Assembly: GCA_020881915.1 (NCBI GenBank)
Contig: JAJFPB010000003.1
Span: forward strand, 4,526,001 to 4,590,000
DNA: 64,000 nt
DNA from: Paramyrothecium sp. XJ0827
Lineage: Eukaryota > Ascomycota > Sordariomycetes > Hypocreales > Stachybotryaceae
Direction of reading: 5' to 3'
The translations under genes and the position numbers were made by a program. Of this stretch, positions 49,069-60,534 are shown piece after piece. The first letter of the stretch is position 1. Each line of letters starts with the position of its first letter. The notes below the pieces were generated by a model, which was given only the letters and a program-made list of their open reading frames with translations, had not been told where the DNA came from and made no database searches.

Positions 49069-49804
49069 TCTGTAATGAGGTTTAGGTGTGGGAAGAGGCT
49101 TGTGTGCAATGAGAGTGCTCGACAATACACAATACGCAGCAGGTAGAGGCAAGAAATATGTCCCAAGATGAGAAAAGCAAAGACAATCAATGACATTTAT
49201 GAGAAACACGAGTCGACACGAATCACGCACAATCGAGCATCTGTTCAAGGATTGATTTGGGGAACGTGGGAAACAATGCTGTGAACAAGGCAAATGAATG
49301 GAACAGCTACTCACAGCTCCTTAGTTGGCTATGGGACAAGCCATGCGTGAATGGTACCATGCCATTTGACTGATCATGGAGGCTGTATGTTCTGTCTGGC
49401 ATAAGCGGGAGTTGGAGAGGCAAATGGGCCATGCTGCAGGCTGGTGATTCGAAGACGCTGTGAAGACTTGGACGACTCCGGCGACCAAGCTGGTAACTCT
49501 CAGTCACAAGTAAGACGAAGAGACAGTCTGTCCAAGCGGTGAGGGGACACAATGTTTGAGCATCGTGAGATGGCTCAACAGGGCGGGCACCGCTCCTCGA
49601 TGACGCATGCTGGACTTCTTGTGCCACGGTGAACTTCTTTGCGTAACCTACATGCCGGCGACGGTGCGCCTTCACAATCTTAAGCTTTGTTCGTTTACCA
49701 ACTTGCATCTCTATTCGCTCACAGACAGACTTGAACTGCCATCGCTATATTCGTCTATACCATCGCCCACAAATTACGCCGCCCTCTGCTCTAAGTCAAC
49801 ATCA
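49069..49804. other. intergenic
   Basis: 5' flank of the small protein gene and 3' flank of the J-protein gene. Nothing else is supported. Confidence 0.5.
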
Positions 49805-51170
49805 TCATAACTCGTCCTTGCTGCCCCTCGGCGCGGGCGCGTCTGGCCGCCCGCTGTCCTTGTGCAGGTCCACGCCCAGCTTGGCGCGCCACTTCTCCCA
49901 CATGGCCCAGAAGTCCTTCTCCATGCCGCTCTCCATCTGGTCCGGCAGGACGACCTCGTACGTGACGTACAGGTTGCCGAACTGGTGCTTGTGGTAGACG
50001 CTGTCGCCGTCCTCGTGCCACACCGGCATGCCCTCGCCGATGACCGTCTCGACCTGGCCCGGCTGCACGACCTTGCCGCGGGGCCGGCCGAGGCGGACGA
50101 CGTGCTCGTCCAGGTGCGTCAGGTTGCGCGTCCAGCCGCCCATCCAGGCCTCCCGCAGGGACAGCACCTCAGTCCAGTACAGGTCATGGCCCTTGCGGCG
50201 GAAGAAGGCGCCGTCGACCCGGTCCGGGTTGACCTCCATGGAGGGCGCGCGCTCGGCGAGCGTGACGACGAGGTCGCCGGCGACCCAGTCTGGGCTCTCG
50301 TCGGCCTCGTTCTCGTAGACGACCTTGGAGTCGCGGGCAGCGCCGCGTTCGACCTTGAGGCTAACGACGGTGGCCTTCTTCTCGACACGGTTGCCGTGGC
50401 ACGTGGGGCACCTGTTCTTGATGACCTTACCGCGGCCGCCGCAGGCGTCGCAGCGCATCTGCATCTGCTGGAACATGCCGGGGGCGAGCTGCTGCTTGAC
50501 GATGCGGACGCCGTGGCCGCCGCAGGTGGAGCACGTGTCGACGTGTCCGTCGGCGCTACCGGTGCCCTCGCATGCCTCGCAGATGTGCTGGCGCTCCCAC
50601 TGGAACTCGGTGGTTGCGCCGTTGTAGAAGTCGCGGAGGGAGATCTCGACGCGGACCTCAATGTCGTGGCCGCGTGGCTCGCGCGAGTTGCGCCCGAAGT
50701 GGCCGTGGCCGCCGAAGAAGCGGCCGAACATGTCGAATGGGTCGTGGCCGCCGCCGCGGCCGCCGCCGTTTTTGTGGTTCTGGACGCCCTCGTGACCGTA
50801 GCGGTCGTAGATCTGCCGGGTCTCTTCGTCGCTCAGGACATCGTAGGCCTCGGAAACCTCCACAAACTTATCATGGGCGGTAGGATCACCACTAAGGAAG
50901 AGGTGTTAGTGACACATGTGGAAGAGGGAGGCTCGGGGGGGCTCGACGTACGGGTTCTTGTCCGGATGGAACTTTTTGGATAATTGGCGATACGCCGTCT
51001 TTAATTGCTTGTCTGTTGCCTTTTTGTCCACCCCAAGAATCTGGTTTCCAAGTCAGTTCATGAACGCAGGACCAAGCGTGTCCTATATGTACCTTGTAGT
51101 AGTCCTCGGCGCAGAGCGCAAGCTGGACAAAGGCCAGCAACAGCAGCAGAGCTGTACCGTGGAACCACAT
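49805..51170 (-). CDS. SCJ1: ER-lumenal DnaJ/Hsp40 co-chaperone (SCJ1/ERdj3-like)
   Basis: Type I J-protein that stimulates the ER Hsp70 (BiP) in folding and degradation. Exons 51170-51093, 51040-50952 and 50891-49805 give 417 aa; introns of 52 and 60 bp are in phase. A signal peptide occupies residues 1-20 (ending LALC). The J-domain follows with HPDKNP near 51-56, then a Gly/Phe region ([20 protein letters not shown]). Four zinc-finger Cys motifs follow: [31 protein letters not shown]. The substrate-binding beta domains follow. The C-terminus is KDEL, the ER retrieval signal, so location is clear. The second half is unusually GC-rich compared with neighbours. Confidence 0.95.
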
Positions 51171-51729
51171 TGCGCGGAGAGTTGCCCAGTGAAGGGAACC
51201 TTACGCCAGTGGAAAGAGTAAAACAATAAAATACACTATTATCTCTGAACCCTCTTGCGGCGTTGTCTTCTGCTACCTTGGGTTCAAACAGAAATAGGTT
51301 GAAAGAGTGGGAGGGACAGTCGGGTCATTGTCATGGGAGGGAAACACCAGCTAAGATACCAGCGTGTTAAGATCCACGGAATTCTTTAATCGACAAGCAT
51401 TGCTGTATCGGGAGATCCCTGGCCCTGGCCGCGGTACTGCATCCCTGCAACACACCACCAGCAGCCTATCGGGGCGGTCCGATTGGCTCACGGATCAACT
51501 GCCAACGCTTTTCGGATAAACTCGCCCCCAGGATTTCGGATTATCAGCGTCGAGGTCGCAGCCAAGCTCCAGCCTGGACTGAGCCTAGTTGGAATTACTT
51601 TGGTACGCGACAACGCCAGGCAACGGAGTGGTCAAGGACTGACAACTGGTCCAGTTCCTCACAGCACAAACACCTTTCCTTGGAATTGGAGGAACCTTTC
51701 CAATCTGGCTTTGCTCGTCTCCGGTCGCC
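51171..51729. promoter_or_regulatory. divergent promoter of SCJ1-like and PRP2-like genes
   Basis: The two genes face away from each other across 559 bp, so both promoters must lie here. I see no distinct known element. Confidence 0.4.
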
Positions 51730-54700
51730 ATGAGCTCCAAAAAATATGCCTTCGTCCCCATGGGTGAGGACGAGGTAGGACCTCAAAAAGTTAGCAAGGA
51801 AAAAAAGCACAGGCATCGACACCGCGATCGAGAGGAAACCTCCTCGAGACATTCAAAATCACGCCGCGACAGGAGTCGCTCGAGGTCTCCGCGGCGCATC
51901 AGTTCCCATCCCAGTCGATCGAAGCAGCTGCGCCGGCGCGACGACAAGGCAGACTTCGACGATAGATGGGCCGACGAGGAACCACCGTCCGATGAGCCAG
52001 AGCAGGAAGAGGATGAACCCGAGTTCCGCGAGTCCGCAAGCAAGCGAGTCAAGCTCAGTCACGACGAGGACGAGAAGGCCGACCTGTCGGACGGCGCAAA
52101 GGAGGAGCTTGAACGTCAGAAGGATATCGAAGAGCGAGAAGCTTTCTCCAAGCGGTTGAAGGAAAAGGATGACGGCCGGTCCAAGAAACATGATCGAGAT
52201 GGCGAGTCTTCGTCAAGGAGGAAGCTGGCTGAGGACGCTGCAGCCAGGAATGCTGCACTGCCGGATCTTCGTGAGAGATCGCGACAGGAATACTTGAAGA
52301 AGCGAGAGGCCGAGCGTCTTGCCCTGTTGCGGAAACAAGTCGCTGAGGAGACTGAAGAGCTTCGCAGCGGTGTAAGATTATCAGAGAAAGAAAAGGCGGA
52401 GTTTGCCAAAAACCGGGAGATTCTGCGGCTCGCTGAGGAGAGGTTAAGAATCGACGACCATCGAGATGGATATGTGATGCCGGAAGACTACATCACCGAG
52501 AAAGGAAAGGTCGACATGAAGAAGAAGGAGGAAGCTCTGTACAAACGGTACGTTGAAAGGGACGAGTACGGCCAGGAGAAGTTCGTTACCGAACACGAGG
52601 AATGGGAGAGGGAACAAGCGACCAAGGCCAAGGCCCAGATACAACGTGCCGAACGAGAAAACGAGGACTACGATTATGTGATGGATGATGCGCAGTATAT
52701 CCAGTGGAATCTGGACTCGCGGATGCCGGGTGATCAAAAGGGCCTCACCAAGGAGCAGATGTTCTTGGACGCGCAGATTGAGGCTGCAGAGAAGAAGGCC
52801 TTGTCGATACAGGAAACGAGGAAGAGCTTGCCGATCTACAAGTATCGCGACGAGTTTCTGGCAGCTCTTGAGGAACACCAGATCATCGTTCTTGTTGGCG
52901 AAACTGGTAGCGGAAAAACTACGCAGCTACCGCAATATCTGCACGAGGCCGGTTACACAAAGAAGGGCATGAAAGTCGGCTGTACCCAACCACGTCGTGT
53001 CGCTGCCATGAGTGTAGCCGCTCGCGTTGCTGATGAGGTCGGTGTCAAGGTCGGAAACGAAGTTGGTTATTCTATTCGATTCGAGGACAACACTAGCGAC
53101 AAGACGGTCCTCAAGTACATGACCGACGGTATGCTGCTACGAGAATTCATGACGGAACCAGACCTGGCGAGCTACTCGGCGTTGATGATCGACGAGGCTC
53201 ACGAACGGACAGTGCATACGGATATTCTGCTGGCACTAGTCAAGGATCTGGCGCGCGAACGACGAGACCTGAAGCTGCTGATTTCGTCTGCCACCATGAA
53301 TGCGGAGAAGTTTGCGCAATATTTTGACGATGCACCCATTTTCAACATTCCTGGCCGACGATACCCTGTTGATATCTACTACACCCCTGCGCCGGAGGCC
53401 AATTACCTAGCTGCAGCTATTACTACGACTTTCCAAATTCACACGACGCAAGGAAAGGGCGACATTCTCATCTTCCTCACGGGTCAGGATGAAATTGAAG
53501 CCGCCGAGCTAGAAATTGCCGAGACGGCGAAGAAACTCGGTAGTCGCATCAAGGAACTAGTCATTTGTCCCATCTATGCCAATTTACCCTCTGAGCTACA
53601 GTCGAAAATCTTTGAGCCGACTCCTGAAGGTGCCCGCAAGGTTGTCCTCGCAACCAACATTGCCGAGACGAGTTTGACCATCGACGGCATTGTCTATGTC
53701 ATTGATCCCGGCTACGTCAAGGAGAATATCTATAACCCGGCGACAGGCATGTCCAACCTGGTTGTCGTACCCTGTTCTCGAGCTTCTGCCAACCAGCGAA
53801 GCGGTCGTGCCGGTCGTGTTGGCCCCGGAAAATGCTTCAGATTGTACACCAAATTTGCGTACATGAACGAGATGGACGAGTCGACGACGCCTGAGATCCA
53901 GCGGACCAATTTGAACGGTGTCGTGCTGCAGCTGAAGTCGCTTGGTATCAATGAGCTACTCGACTTCGAGTTCATGGATCCCCCACCTACTGAAGCTCTC
54001 ATTGGAGCCCTGAATCAACTCTTCGCACTACAAGCCCTGAATCACAAGGGCGAGCTTACGAAAATGGGCCGACAAATGGCGGAATTCCCGACCGATCCCA
54101 TGCTCGCCAAGGCTGTGCTCGCGGCCGACAAGGAGGGCTGTGTGGAAGAGGTGTTGTCCATTATCGCTATGCTCGGCGAAGCCTCTGCCTTGTTCTTCCG
54201 ACCAAAGGACAAGAAGATTCATGCCGACAGTGCCCGTAATCGTTTCACAATCAAGGACGGAGGCGATCACGTCACCTTGCTGAATGTCTACAACCAATGG
54301 GTGGACAGCGACTTCTCACCAATATGGGCGCGTGAGAACTTCCTGCAACAACGGTCCCTTACTCGAGCTCGAGATGTCCGTGATCAGCTCGCCAAGCTCT
54401 GCGAGCGTGTCGAGGTCACGATGTCTACGTGCGGAGCCACCAACCTCCGCCCCATCAAGCGCTCCATCACGGCGGGCTTCTTCCCCAACGCAGCCCGGCT
54501 ACAGAAGAGCGGCGACAGCTACAGGACCGTCAAGAACAACACCACCGTGTACATTCACCCCAGCAGCGTTCTCATGGCAGTAGATCCCCCGGAGAAGATG
54601 GTGGTGTATTTCGAGTTGGTACAGACGACTAAGGAGTACATGCGCAGCGTTATGCCCATCGAGATTCGGTGGTTAGCCGAGTTGGCGCCTCACTTCCATA

Positions 54701-54753
54701 AGAAGAAGGACATTGAGGAGATGGAGGAGAAGAAGATGCCCAAGCAGAGGTAG
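51730..54753 (+). CDS. PRP2: pre-mRNA splicing DEAH-box ATPase, PRP2/DHX16 type
   Basis: Remodels the spliceosome before the first splicing step. Single exon, 1007 aa. Residues 1-100 are a charged RS/KH-rich tail, 100-330 coiled and charged (typical of the PRP2 N-terminus), then RecA1 with Walker A GETGSGKTT (about 388) and DEAH (about 486), SATMNAEKF (motif III), RecA2 with QRSGRAGRVGPG, then winged helix, ratchet and OB domains. The C-terminal end HFHKKKDIEEMEEKKMPKQR resembles that of PRP2/DHX16 and separates it from PRP16, PRP22 and PRP43. No introns, which is common for this gene in ascomycetes. It converges on the 2OG oxygenase with 27 bp between the stops. Confidence 0.94.
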   Translation: MSSKKYAFVPMGEDEVGPQKVSKEKKHRHRHRDREETSSRHSKSRRDRSRSRSPRRISSHPSRSKQLRRRDDKADFDDRWADEEPPSDEPEQEEDEPEFRESASKRVKLSHDEDEKADLSDGAKEELERQKDIEEREAFSKRLKEKDDGRSKKHDRDGESSSRRKLAEDAAARNAALPDLRERSRQEYLKKREAERLALLRKQVAEETEELRSGVRLSEKEKAEFAKNREILRLAEERLRIDDHRDGYVMPEDYITEKGKVDMKKKEEALYKRYVERDEYGQEKFVTEHEEWEREQATKAKAQIQRAERENEDYDYVMDDAQYIQWNLDSRMPGDQKGLTKEQMFLDAQIEAAEKKALSIQETRKSLPIYKYRDEFLAALEEHQIIVLVGETGSGKTTQLPQYLHEAGYTKKGMKVGCTQPRRVAAMSVAARVADEVGVKVGNEVGYSIRFEDNTSDKTVLKYMTDGMLLREFMTEPDLASYSALMIDEAHERTVHTDILLALVKDLARERRDLKLLISSATMNAEKFAQYFDDAPIFNIPGRRYPVDIYYTPAPEANYLAAAITTTFQIHTTQGKGDILIFLTGQDEIEAAELEIAETAKKLGSRIKELVICPIYANLPSELQSKIFEPTPEGARKVVLATNIAETSLTIDGIVYVIDPGYVKENIYNPATGMSNLVVVPCSRASANQRSGRAGRVGPGKCFRLYTKFAYMNEMDESTTPEIQRTNLNGVVLQLKSLGINELLDFEFMDPPPTEALIGALNQLFALQALNHKGELTKMGRQMAEFPTDPMLAKAVLAADKEGCVEEVLSIIAMLGEASALFFRPKDKKIHADSARNRFTIKDGGDHVTLLNVYNQWVDSDFSPIWARENFLQQRSLTRARDVRDQLAKLCERVEVTMSTCGATNLRPIKRSITAGFFPNAARLQKSGDSYRTVKNNTTVYIHPSSVLMAVDPPEKMVVYFELVQTTKEYMRSVMPIEIRWLAELAPHFHKKKDIEEMEEKKMPKQR

Positions 54754-54780
54754 ACAATCAATGAACAATTTATGCCTGAC

Positions 54781-55882
54781 TCAAGCCGTCTTTTAGTGGC
54801 CATGTTAGTGTCCGCGATTACATTCATGCTTTCGTTTCTTACCTGATCCGGAACCCATTCGTATAGGATGTCCGTTCTCATGTTGTACTTGACCCCCTTA
54901 CCCACCGCTGCTCCTTCGTGAAGCAGGTTCTTGTGCTGGAAGATGAGGACGCTGCCCGCCTTGGGGTCAACGTCTAGCCTTCTCTTTCGGTCCCTGGACA
55001 GGAACGCTGTGGCACCGCCGACGAGGTCCTCAGAGTCGCCCGTCACAGCCGCTGAATCATTTAGGTAGAGTTGCAGCGTGAATTGCGTCTCAAATTCGCG
55101 ACCGTCCTCATCGTACCAGAATGGGCCGTCAATATGGGCTACTCAATTTTAGCACGTCCACGCGTAACAACAGTCCCGGCTAGGTGCTGCTTACGCTTGA
55201 AGAATTGACCCGGGGAATACTTGAGGAAGCGCATACGCCTATTGGGTCGTCGGAATACCCACTTGCCGCCGGGCCTGCGGCTGATGGCATTGACCTGGTC
55301 CAGCGCCGCTGTTACCTGCGGTAGTTGCGTGCAGCGCTCAAAGATGCGGTCCACAATGGTTTGCTCGTCCCAGACGATCCTGTCGCTGTTCCGATAGTCC
55401 TGCTTGAGGTACTCCATGCCGTTGCCTGCGGACACCATGGCGGGCTTCCAGGGCGAGAACTTGTGCTCCGGCACTCCATCCCGGTTCACCGAGTCCTCGG
55501 CCAGCGCGAGGAGCTGCCGGCACTCATCTGGGGAGAGGACGTTGTCGAGGACAAAAGCTACGTGGCCCTCGTACTCGGGGAGGTCTGACGTGGCAAAAGG
55601 CACATCTTTGTAGGACACTGGCTGAGAAGGAGGTCCCGCCAAGAACGTAGGCGGGATATCGACTGGCCGCGAGGTATAGTCGATGAATTCGAGCATGGTT
55701 TCCTTCCTGGAAGTGCTTTTGGGTCGTGTGTGGCAAGGTTGGTTGGCAATGCTAGAGCTCGTGTTAAGAATCCACGTCGAGTTTCCAATGGCCGGCCCAA
55801 AGAACGCGGAACGACCTGATTTAAGGATCTGTTTGGTGGCAATGCAGAAGGACAGGATACGGTGGGTGGTGGGAGGCGGCAT
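54781..55882 (-). CDS. 2-oxoglutarate/Fe(II) dioxygenase, prolyl-4-hydroxylase-like
   Basis: Exons 55882-55195, 55138-54843 and 54789-54781 give 330 aa. The 56-bp intron joins GQFFK to PHIDGPFW, which supplies the HxD iron pair; the distal His is in NLLHEGAAVGKG and the 2OG-binding Arg in NMRTD. The last intron (54790-54842, gtaaga...aaaag) leaves only three codons, DQ-TA-stop. Reading through instead would end at 54690 and overlap PRP2 by 64 bp. I prefer the spliced form. The start is the ATG at 55882; a later Met at 55696 (MLEFIDY) is possible and would remove an Arg/Ser-rich leader. Substrate unknown. Confidence 0.82.
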
Positions 55883-57632
55883 CAAGACACAGTGGTCTTC
55901 GCGTAGCGCCGGTCATGGGAGTCGGGAGCGACGTTGACTCAGGCCCCTGTATTTAGAAAAGATCCGGGGGAAGAGAGGCTCTGCTGCGTACTCCACTCTA
56001 GGCTCCCGCGATATTTCACAGTATAGGGATCTAGGCAACTACTTCATGTCTTGACGGTACAGATTCTTCAGTGTACATCAATTCCAGCCGATTGAGAACT
56101 GTTTTGTATCTTGCTGTATGTGTTGAAAGTTATGTAACTTCCCTTTGTTCGGCAACAATTAATCTCCAAAACGGCTTTCTGCAGAGGTATGCCGGGATCT
56201 CAGCCGAGACGACGTATCCACTGGAGACCCCTGGCCCTTGCGCCGGAGACTTCCATTCTGGTGCATAGCCTGAGGGCTCTCACAGATCTTTCTGCACAGC
56301 CTCTAGGTGGATATAGCCGACAGCCTATCTATCTTATGGATGTTTATCATGGTGAACTTGAGAAGACGTCCTGGTAGACGCACCCCTAGTCACAATCGCG
56401 AGTCTCATGTTCTTCTTGCAACGACTTGGACCTTTGTACAGACCCCCTGCAGAGTTCCACATTCGTCCTAATACCCCGTCCCTTGGCTCCCAGTCAAACC
56501 AATATCAAGCTCACAGCAACACATTCGAGCAGGAGCAGGATGGATACGTTTGCCGTAGTTGGTCTGGCAGGCAACCTAATTACCTTCCTCGACGTGGGAC
56601 CAAGACTTGTAAACGCAGCAGAGGGTTTCAACAACCCCGTATCTAGTAGTACTGAGTAAAATCGACACCTCGAATCGATGCTGGCGACATCCCATGTCCA
56701 TTTCCTTCCGGCTATTACTCTCCTCCTCCTTTGTGGAGCAAACCCAAGACTAGAGCTCAAGTTTTCCTTTAGTGCTGGAAAAGAGATTGGATGCAACACT
56801 CAAAGAAGGCGGGTTTGAGGTGAGAACCAACTGAGTGGTCCTGCAGCAAACTCATAGCAATCTTGTTTCCACAGTGCAAAACTGTTCTCCAAAGTGCTAT
56901 CGATGGAGTTCTTCAGCTTGAAGGAGGACAACTCACGAGCGAACAGTTGAAACTTTGTCAAGCCCAGTTTGCGCCGGCTTGAGAGTCATTGTTCTCGGCA
57001 GAAATTACCAGGAAGCTTGCCGATATTCGAACCAACTGTGGATCACGACGTAATGTAGTTAAAATACGCCAGACGATACCAACATACCTGATGCTCTCAA
57101 GTACTTGGGATCGTACTTTTTCCGTAGACTCAGACTAATCCCCTCCTACTTATTCACTTACAACATCAGGCCTTTGGACTTGTTCTCACTGAGGTGCCTG
57201 TTCCTATGCCTCCGTTTGCGCCATTGAAGACTCGAGGTATGTCGAAACAGATGGAATTTAAAGGCATCTTAGAAAACATCTCAAGTGTCACCCCATTGCC
57301 CAGACACCAAACGTTGGCGGCGTGACCCCCAACCTAAACAGCAAACGGGAGCCACTATTTTAGTGTTGTCCATTAATTGCTATCCTGAGTTGACAGTTCA
57401 AGTAGACTAAAAAGCGACAATGAGTGAGATGTCCTCGATCAGCTAAGAACGGTTAAGCTAGTTTGAGGTGAATCAATCTTCATTTTTATTTGAGCTATTT
57501 GGGCCGACATAGCCATTGACACGCAATGCCGTGGTGAACATCTCCGTCAGGCATATTTGTATCACAATATGCTGAGCGGAGAGACACAGAAGAATATGTG
57601 AGCATCGAACACCTGAAAACTGTTCGGAAAGC
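55883..57632. other. 1.75-kb intergenic with a small STAND-type remnant
   Basis: Mostly without genes. The stretch 56540-56982 (listed separately) looks like scraps of an N-terminal STAND domain. The rest has only short frames. Confidence 0.45.
56540..56982 (+). pseudogene. possible remnant of a STAND-gene N-terminus
   Basis: The frame from ATG 56540 reads MDTFAVVGLAGNLITFLDVG and a further 19 codons, then stops at 56659. That start is the signature of the helical N-terminal domain of fungal STAND proteins (PLSVxGLAGNIxQFVDFG). Further on, two in-phase exon-like pieces (to 56819, and 56875-56982, with a 55-bp intron) read LEKRLDATLKEGGFE and CKTVLQSAIDGVLQLE, then end. No NACHT or repeat part follows. 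It may be a very short real gene, but a decayed copy is more likely. Confidence 0.4.
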
Positions 57633-58967
57633 CTACAGCTTGGAGTACGGCAGAATTTGAAGATCATCCCGGCTCAAGTCCTCGACACTCTTCTTACCGA
57701 GATTTGCCAACGCATTATCCATGTCTGCCAGCATACACTTGAGGACGTGCTCTACACCCTTCTGTCCGCCGGCTGCTAACCCATACATGTATGGTCTTCC
57801 GACGCATACGGCCTTCGCCCCGAGCGCCAGAGCCTTCAGCACATCGGAACCGGTTCGGATCCCGCTGTCGAACAGGATAGTCAAGCCAGACGTCTTGACC
57901 TTCTCGTCGGCTCCAATCTCCGCCAGGGCATCCAACGAAGCAATTGCTCCGTCCAGTTGCCGTCCCCCGTGGTTCGAAACGATGATACCCTCGCAGCCGT
58001 AGTCGATGGCGCGGTGGGCGTCAGCCACTGTCTGGATTCCTTTCAGAACAATTGGGCCGTCCCACAACTTCTTCAAAATTTTGAGATGCTCCCACTCGCG
58101 GTACGTGCCAGAGTTCATTACATCAATCCATGCTCGGGCCTTTTGTAAAGTCTTCAGATTGTACAAAATCCGAGCAGCGCCATACAAGCTGCCTGGCCTT
58201 CGCAGGATGTCCCAGAGCTCAGCCAGTTTCTCTCCGGCGCCCCGTTGGTCGTTCTTCTGCAGCTCTTCGAAATGCTTGTTGAAGGCTGGGTCTGACAATC
58301 CAATCTGAGCGCCATCGCCCCAGATGAATGGGATGAAGGAGGTGTCCAGGTCGGTCGGCCGCCAGGCAAGGGTGAAAGTGTCCAGTGTTACAACCAAAAC
58401 CTTGAAGCCATTGGCCTTGGCCCGATTGAGCATGCTTGCGGTGATGTCTTCGCATTGTGGTCGCGGCCAGTATAGCTGAAACCACCGATCGCCATCCCCA
58501 TTGGCTTCGGCAATTTCCTCTATGGTTCGAGTGGCGGCGGTCGAAAGAATCATTGGCACTCCTACATTACGACAAGCCCGAGCGGTGGCCTCTTCGGCAT
58601 CTTGGTGCATGATGTTCTGCACACCGATAGGCGCGACAAGCAGGGGGCTCTTGTAGTTGGTGCCGAACAGCTCCACGCCGACGTGGCGCCTAGTAGCATC
58701 GGCCAGGACGCGCGGACGCAGCCGATAACGCTTGAAGGCCGCGATGTTTGCCTCATGGGTAGCACCACTGCTGGCGGAGCCAAATACGTAGCCAAAGTTG
58801 GCGGCTGGGACCTTGGACTTGGCCTCGGCTTCCCATCCTGAGGGTTGGGTGGAAAAGATCGGTGCGCGGAACGCCTGGTAGATTTCGCGCTGGTACGAGT
58901 TGAAGCTCGCTGGGTCAGGCTCTGTGTAGGGCTGGCTCAACCGCTTCGTATCCGCTTCGTCAGCCAT
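57633..58967 (-). CDS. FMN-dependent alpha-hydroxyacid oxidase (lactate oxidase / monooxygenase type)
   Basis: Single exon, 444 aa. Oxidises an L-2-hydroxyacid with FMN; the exact acid is unknown. The TIM barrel shows the FMN-binding VAPIGVQNIMH segment near residue 110, then STAATRTIEEIA, the YWPR and TLDTFTLAWRP stretches, the active-site SNHGGRQLDGA (catalytic His, Arg) and the phosphate-binding FDSGIRTGSDVLKALALGA with VGRPYMYGL. No cytochrome b5 domain is fused, so it is not a cytochrome-b2-type enzyme, and no mitochondrial leader is evident. It resembles the lactate 2-monooxygenase branch in its longer N-terminus and the insertion near residue 240. The reading frame is complete. Confidence 0.93.
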   Translation of the reverse strand: MADEADTKRLSQPYTEPDPASFNSYQREIYQAFRAPIFSTQPSGWEAEAKSKVPAANFGYVFGSASSGATHEANIAAFKRYRLRPRVLADATRRHVGVELFGTNYKSPLLVAPIGVQNIMHQDAEEATARACRNVGVPMILSTAATRTIEEIAEANGDGDRWFQLYWPRPQCEDITASMLNRAKANGFKVLVVTLDTFTLAWRPTDLDTSFIPFIWGDGAQIGLSDPAFNKHFEELQKNDQRGAGEKLAELWDILRRPGSLYGAARILYNLKTLQKARAWIDVMNSGTYREWEHLKILKKLWDGPIVLKGIQTVADAHRAIDYGCEGIIVSNHGGRQLDGAIASLDALAEIGADEKVKTSGLTILFDSGIRTGSDVLKALALGAKAVCVGRPYMYGLAAGGQKGVEHVLKCMLADMDNALANLGKKSVEDLSRDDLQILPYSKL

Positions 58968-60534
58968 GATGAGGTAGTGTGGAATAGCTTCAACTGCTTC
59001 AGAAATTTGATGCTCGCGGTTATTGATTGAAGAGCACGATGTGACACTGAGCCGGAGGACTACTCGTGGTTTCTGTCACGCGTCAGCACGAGCTCCACAG
59101 TGGTTTTGGGGATCCAGGGGTGCTTTCAGTTGGCGGTGGAAATGCTTGTGGGATCCCTGTTCCCCAGCTTCCGAGCAGTAGTCGCCTGCGTCAGCCACGG
59201 CGCGCTGCCCAGCAACTTGTCGCAACTTGCTGCGGTCTCATCAAAATTTTCCAGCGCCGTATTATCGTTGCTCCTGACATAAAGGCCTTAATACTGCTTG
59301 TAAACTATCTCACATAGGGCAGTAAGATACTGCTCGTTAAGAATGACAATATCCAACCTGACCCGAAACTGATGCTTCATTCAACCATTTCGTTGTAACA
59401 TTGGACGTGATTCCATGTGTCCAGGTATTCAAAAAGACATTCATGGACGGCTGCACAGATAGCTTGGCTAAGTTATTCTCGTCCAAAGCCTCCATCTGGA
59501 GATTCCAAGAACAAATCCGGATTTTTTCTTATCCCAACCTCCTCTAAATTTGACAAAGAAGCGTTATTGACGCGCTGGACCACGGATTTATGACTTGAGT
59601 AGTTCCTAGATTCTTCTGCACGCGAAAATAAGTCTTGCTGTCTCTCACATCGAGATGGCAAGAAGTAAAACAGACAGATAGCCATTGAGGAAAGAAGCAG
59701 AAAAGGCAGTACGCTATTGCCGAACCCCTTGAACAAGAAAATACTAAGTCCTTCTCCAGATACAAGCAAGGCATGAACTGGAGATCGAGCCAAACGAGCT
59801 CTCCGGCCATGGCAAAGCTCTTAAACAATCTGAGGTTGCTCTTGTTGTCATAGACCTAGGTAGTGGACTAGGCCGTGGGAATCATATCTGAGACTACTAG
59901 GATGATCCAAACAGGGATATCTGGGGGTGGTTATAAGGTCATAGAACTATCTGATAACGAGTTCGGAATACTCTACAGGGGGGGTATTGTACTCGTTCCT
60001 GATGCGTTCTGAAGAATAAAGGAGAAGATGGTGACACGTATGCGTGTTGAGGGTGATTTGTGCGCCTGCCTCGTCGCTTCGCAGTGGAACTTGGGGCTGC
60101 AGCTCGAAGGGCCTGCCAGTGGCGGATTCCACGTTGGGAAACGGAGTAACGGTTTTTTGGAGGTCCTCGATGTGAATAGTGCTGAGCAGAAATGAATCGT
60201 CTGTCTGGACAGCTACGTCTTAAGAATATACATCTTTTATAAGATCTTAATTAATTATTAATATCTTTATTATTAACTTTCTTACTAAATCTAAGGCTCT
60301 AGGTACTAGATCTTCATATTAAATCCTTTTATTAGAATTAAATCCTTATTAAGCTTCTTAAAGATAAGTTACTTTAATAAATATCTTAATATTCTAGCCG
60401 GACTAATATCTAACATCGTTAATAGTCAGTTCAGGACCTAACTCGGAGTCTATCAATTGAACGTTAGTGTCTTTTGCAAAATCCTCTACTAGAGATAGTG
60501 TACATTATCTGCCGCTCTTAGCCGCCTCCTAGAA
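58968..60534. other. intergenic with an AT-rich island
   Basis: No supported gene. The stretch 60221-60420 is extremely AT-rich, in contrast to DNA on either side. It looks like a repeat mutated by RIP. Confidence 0.5.

Noticed and set aside
49862..50983. 373-codon plus-strand frame over the J-protein gene
   Set aside because: Antisense shadow; the minus strand has J-domain, zinc motifs and KDEL.
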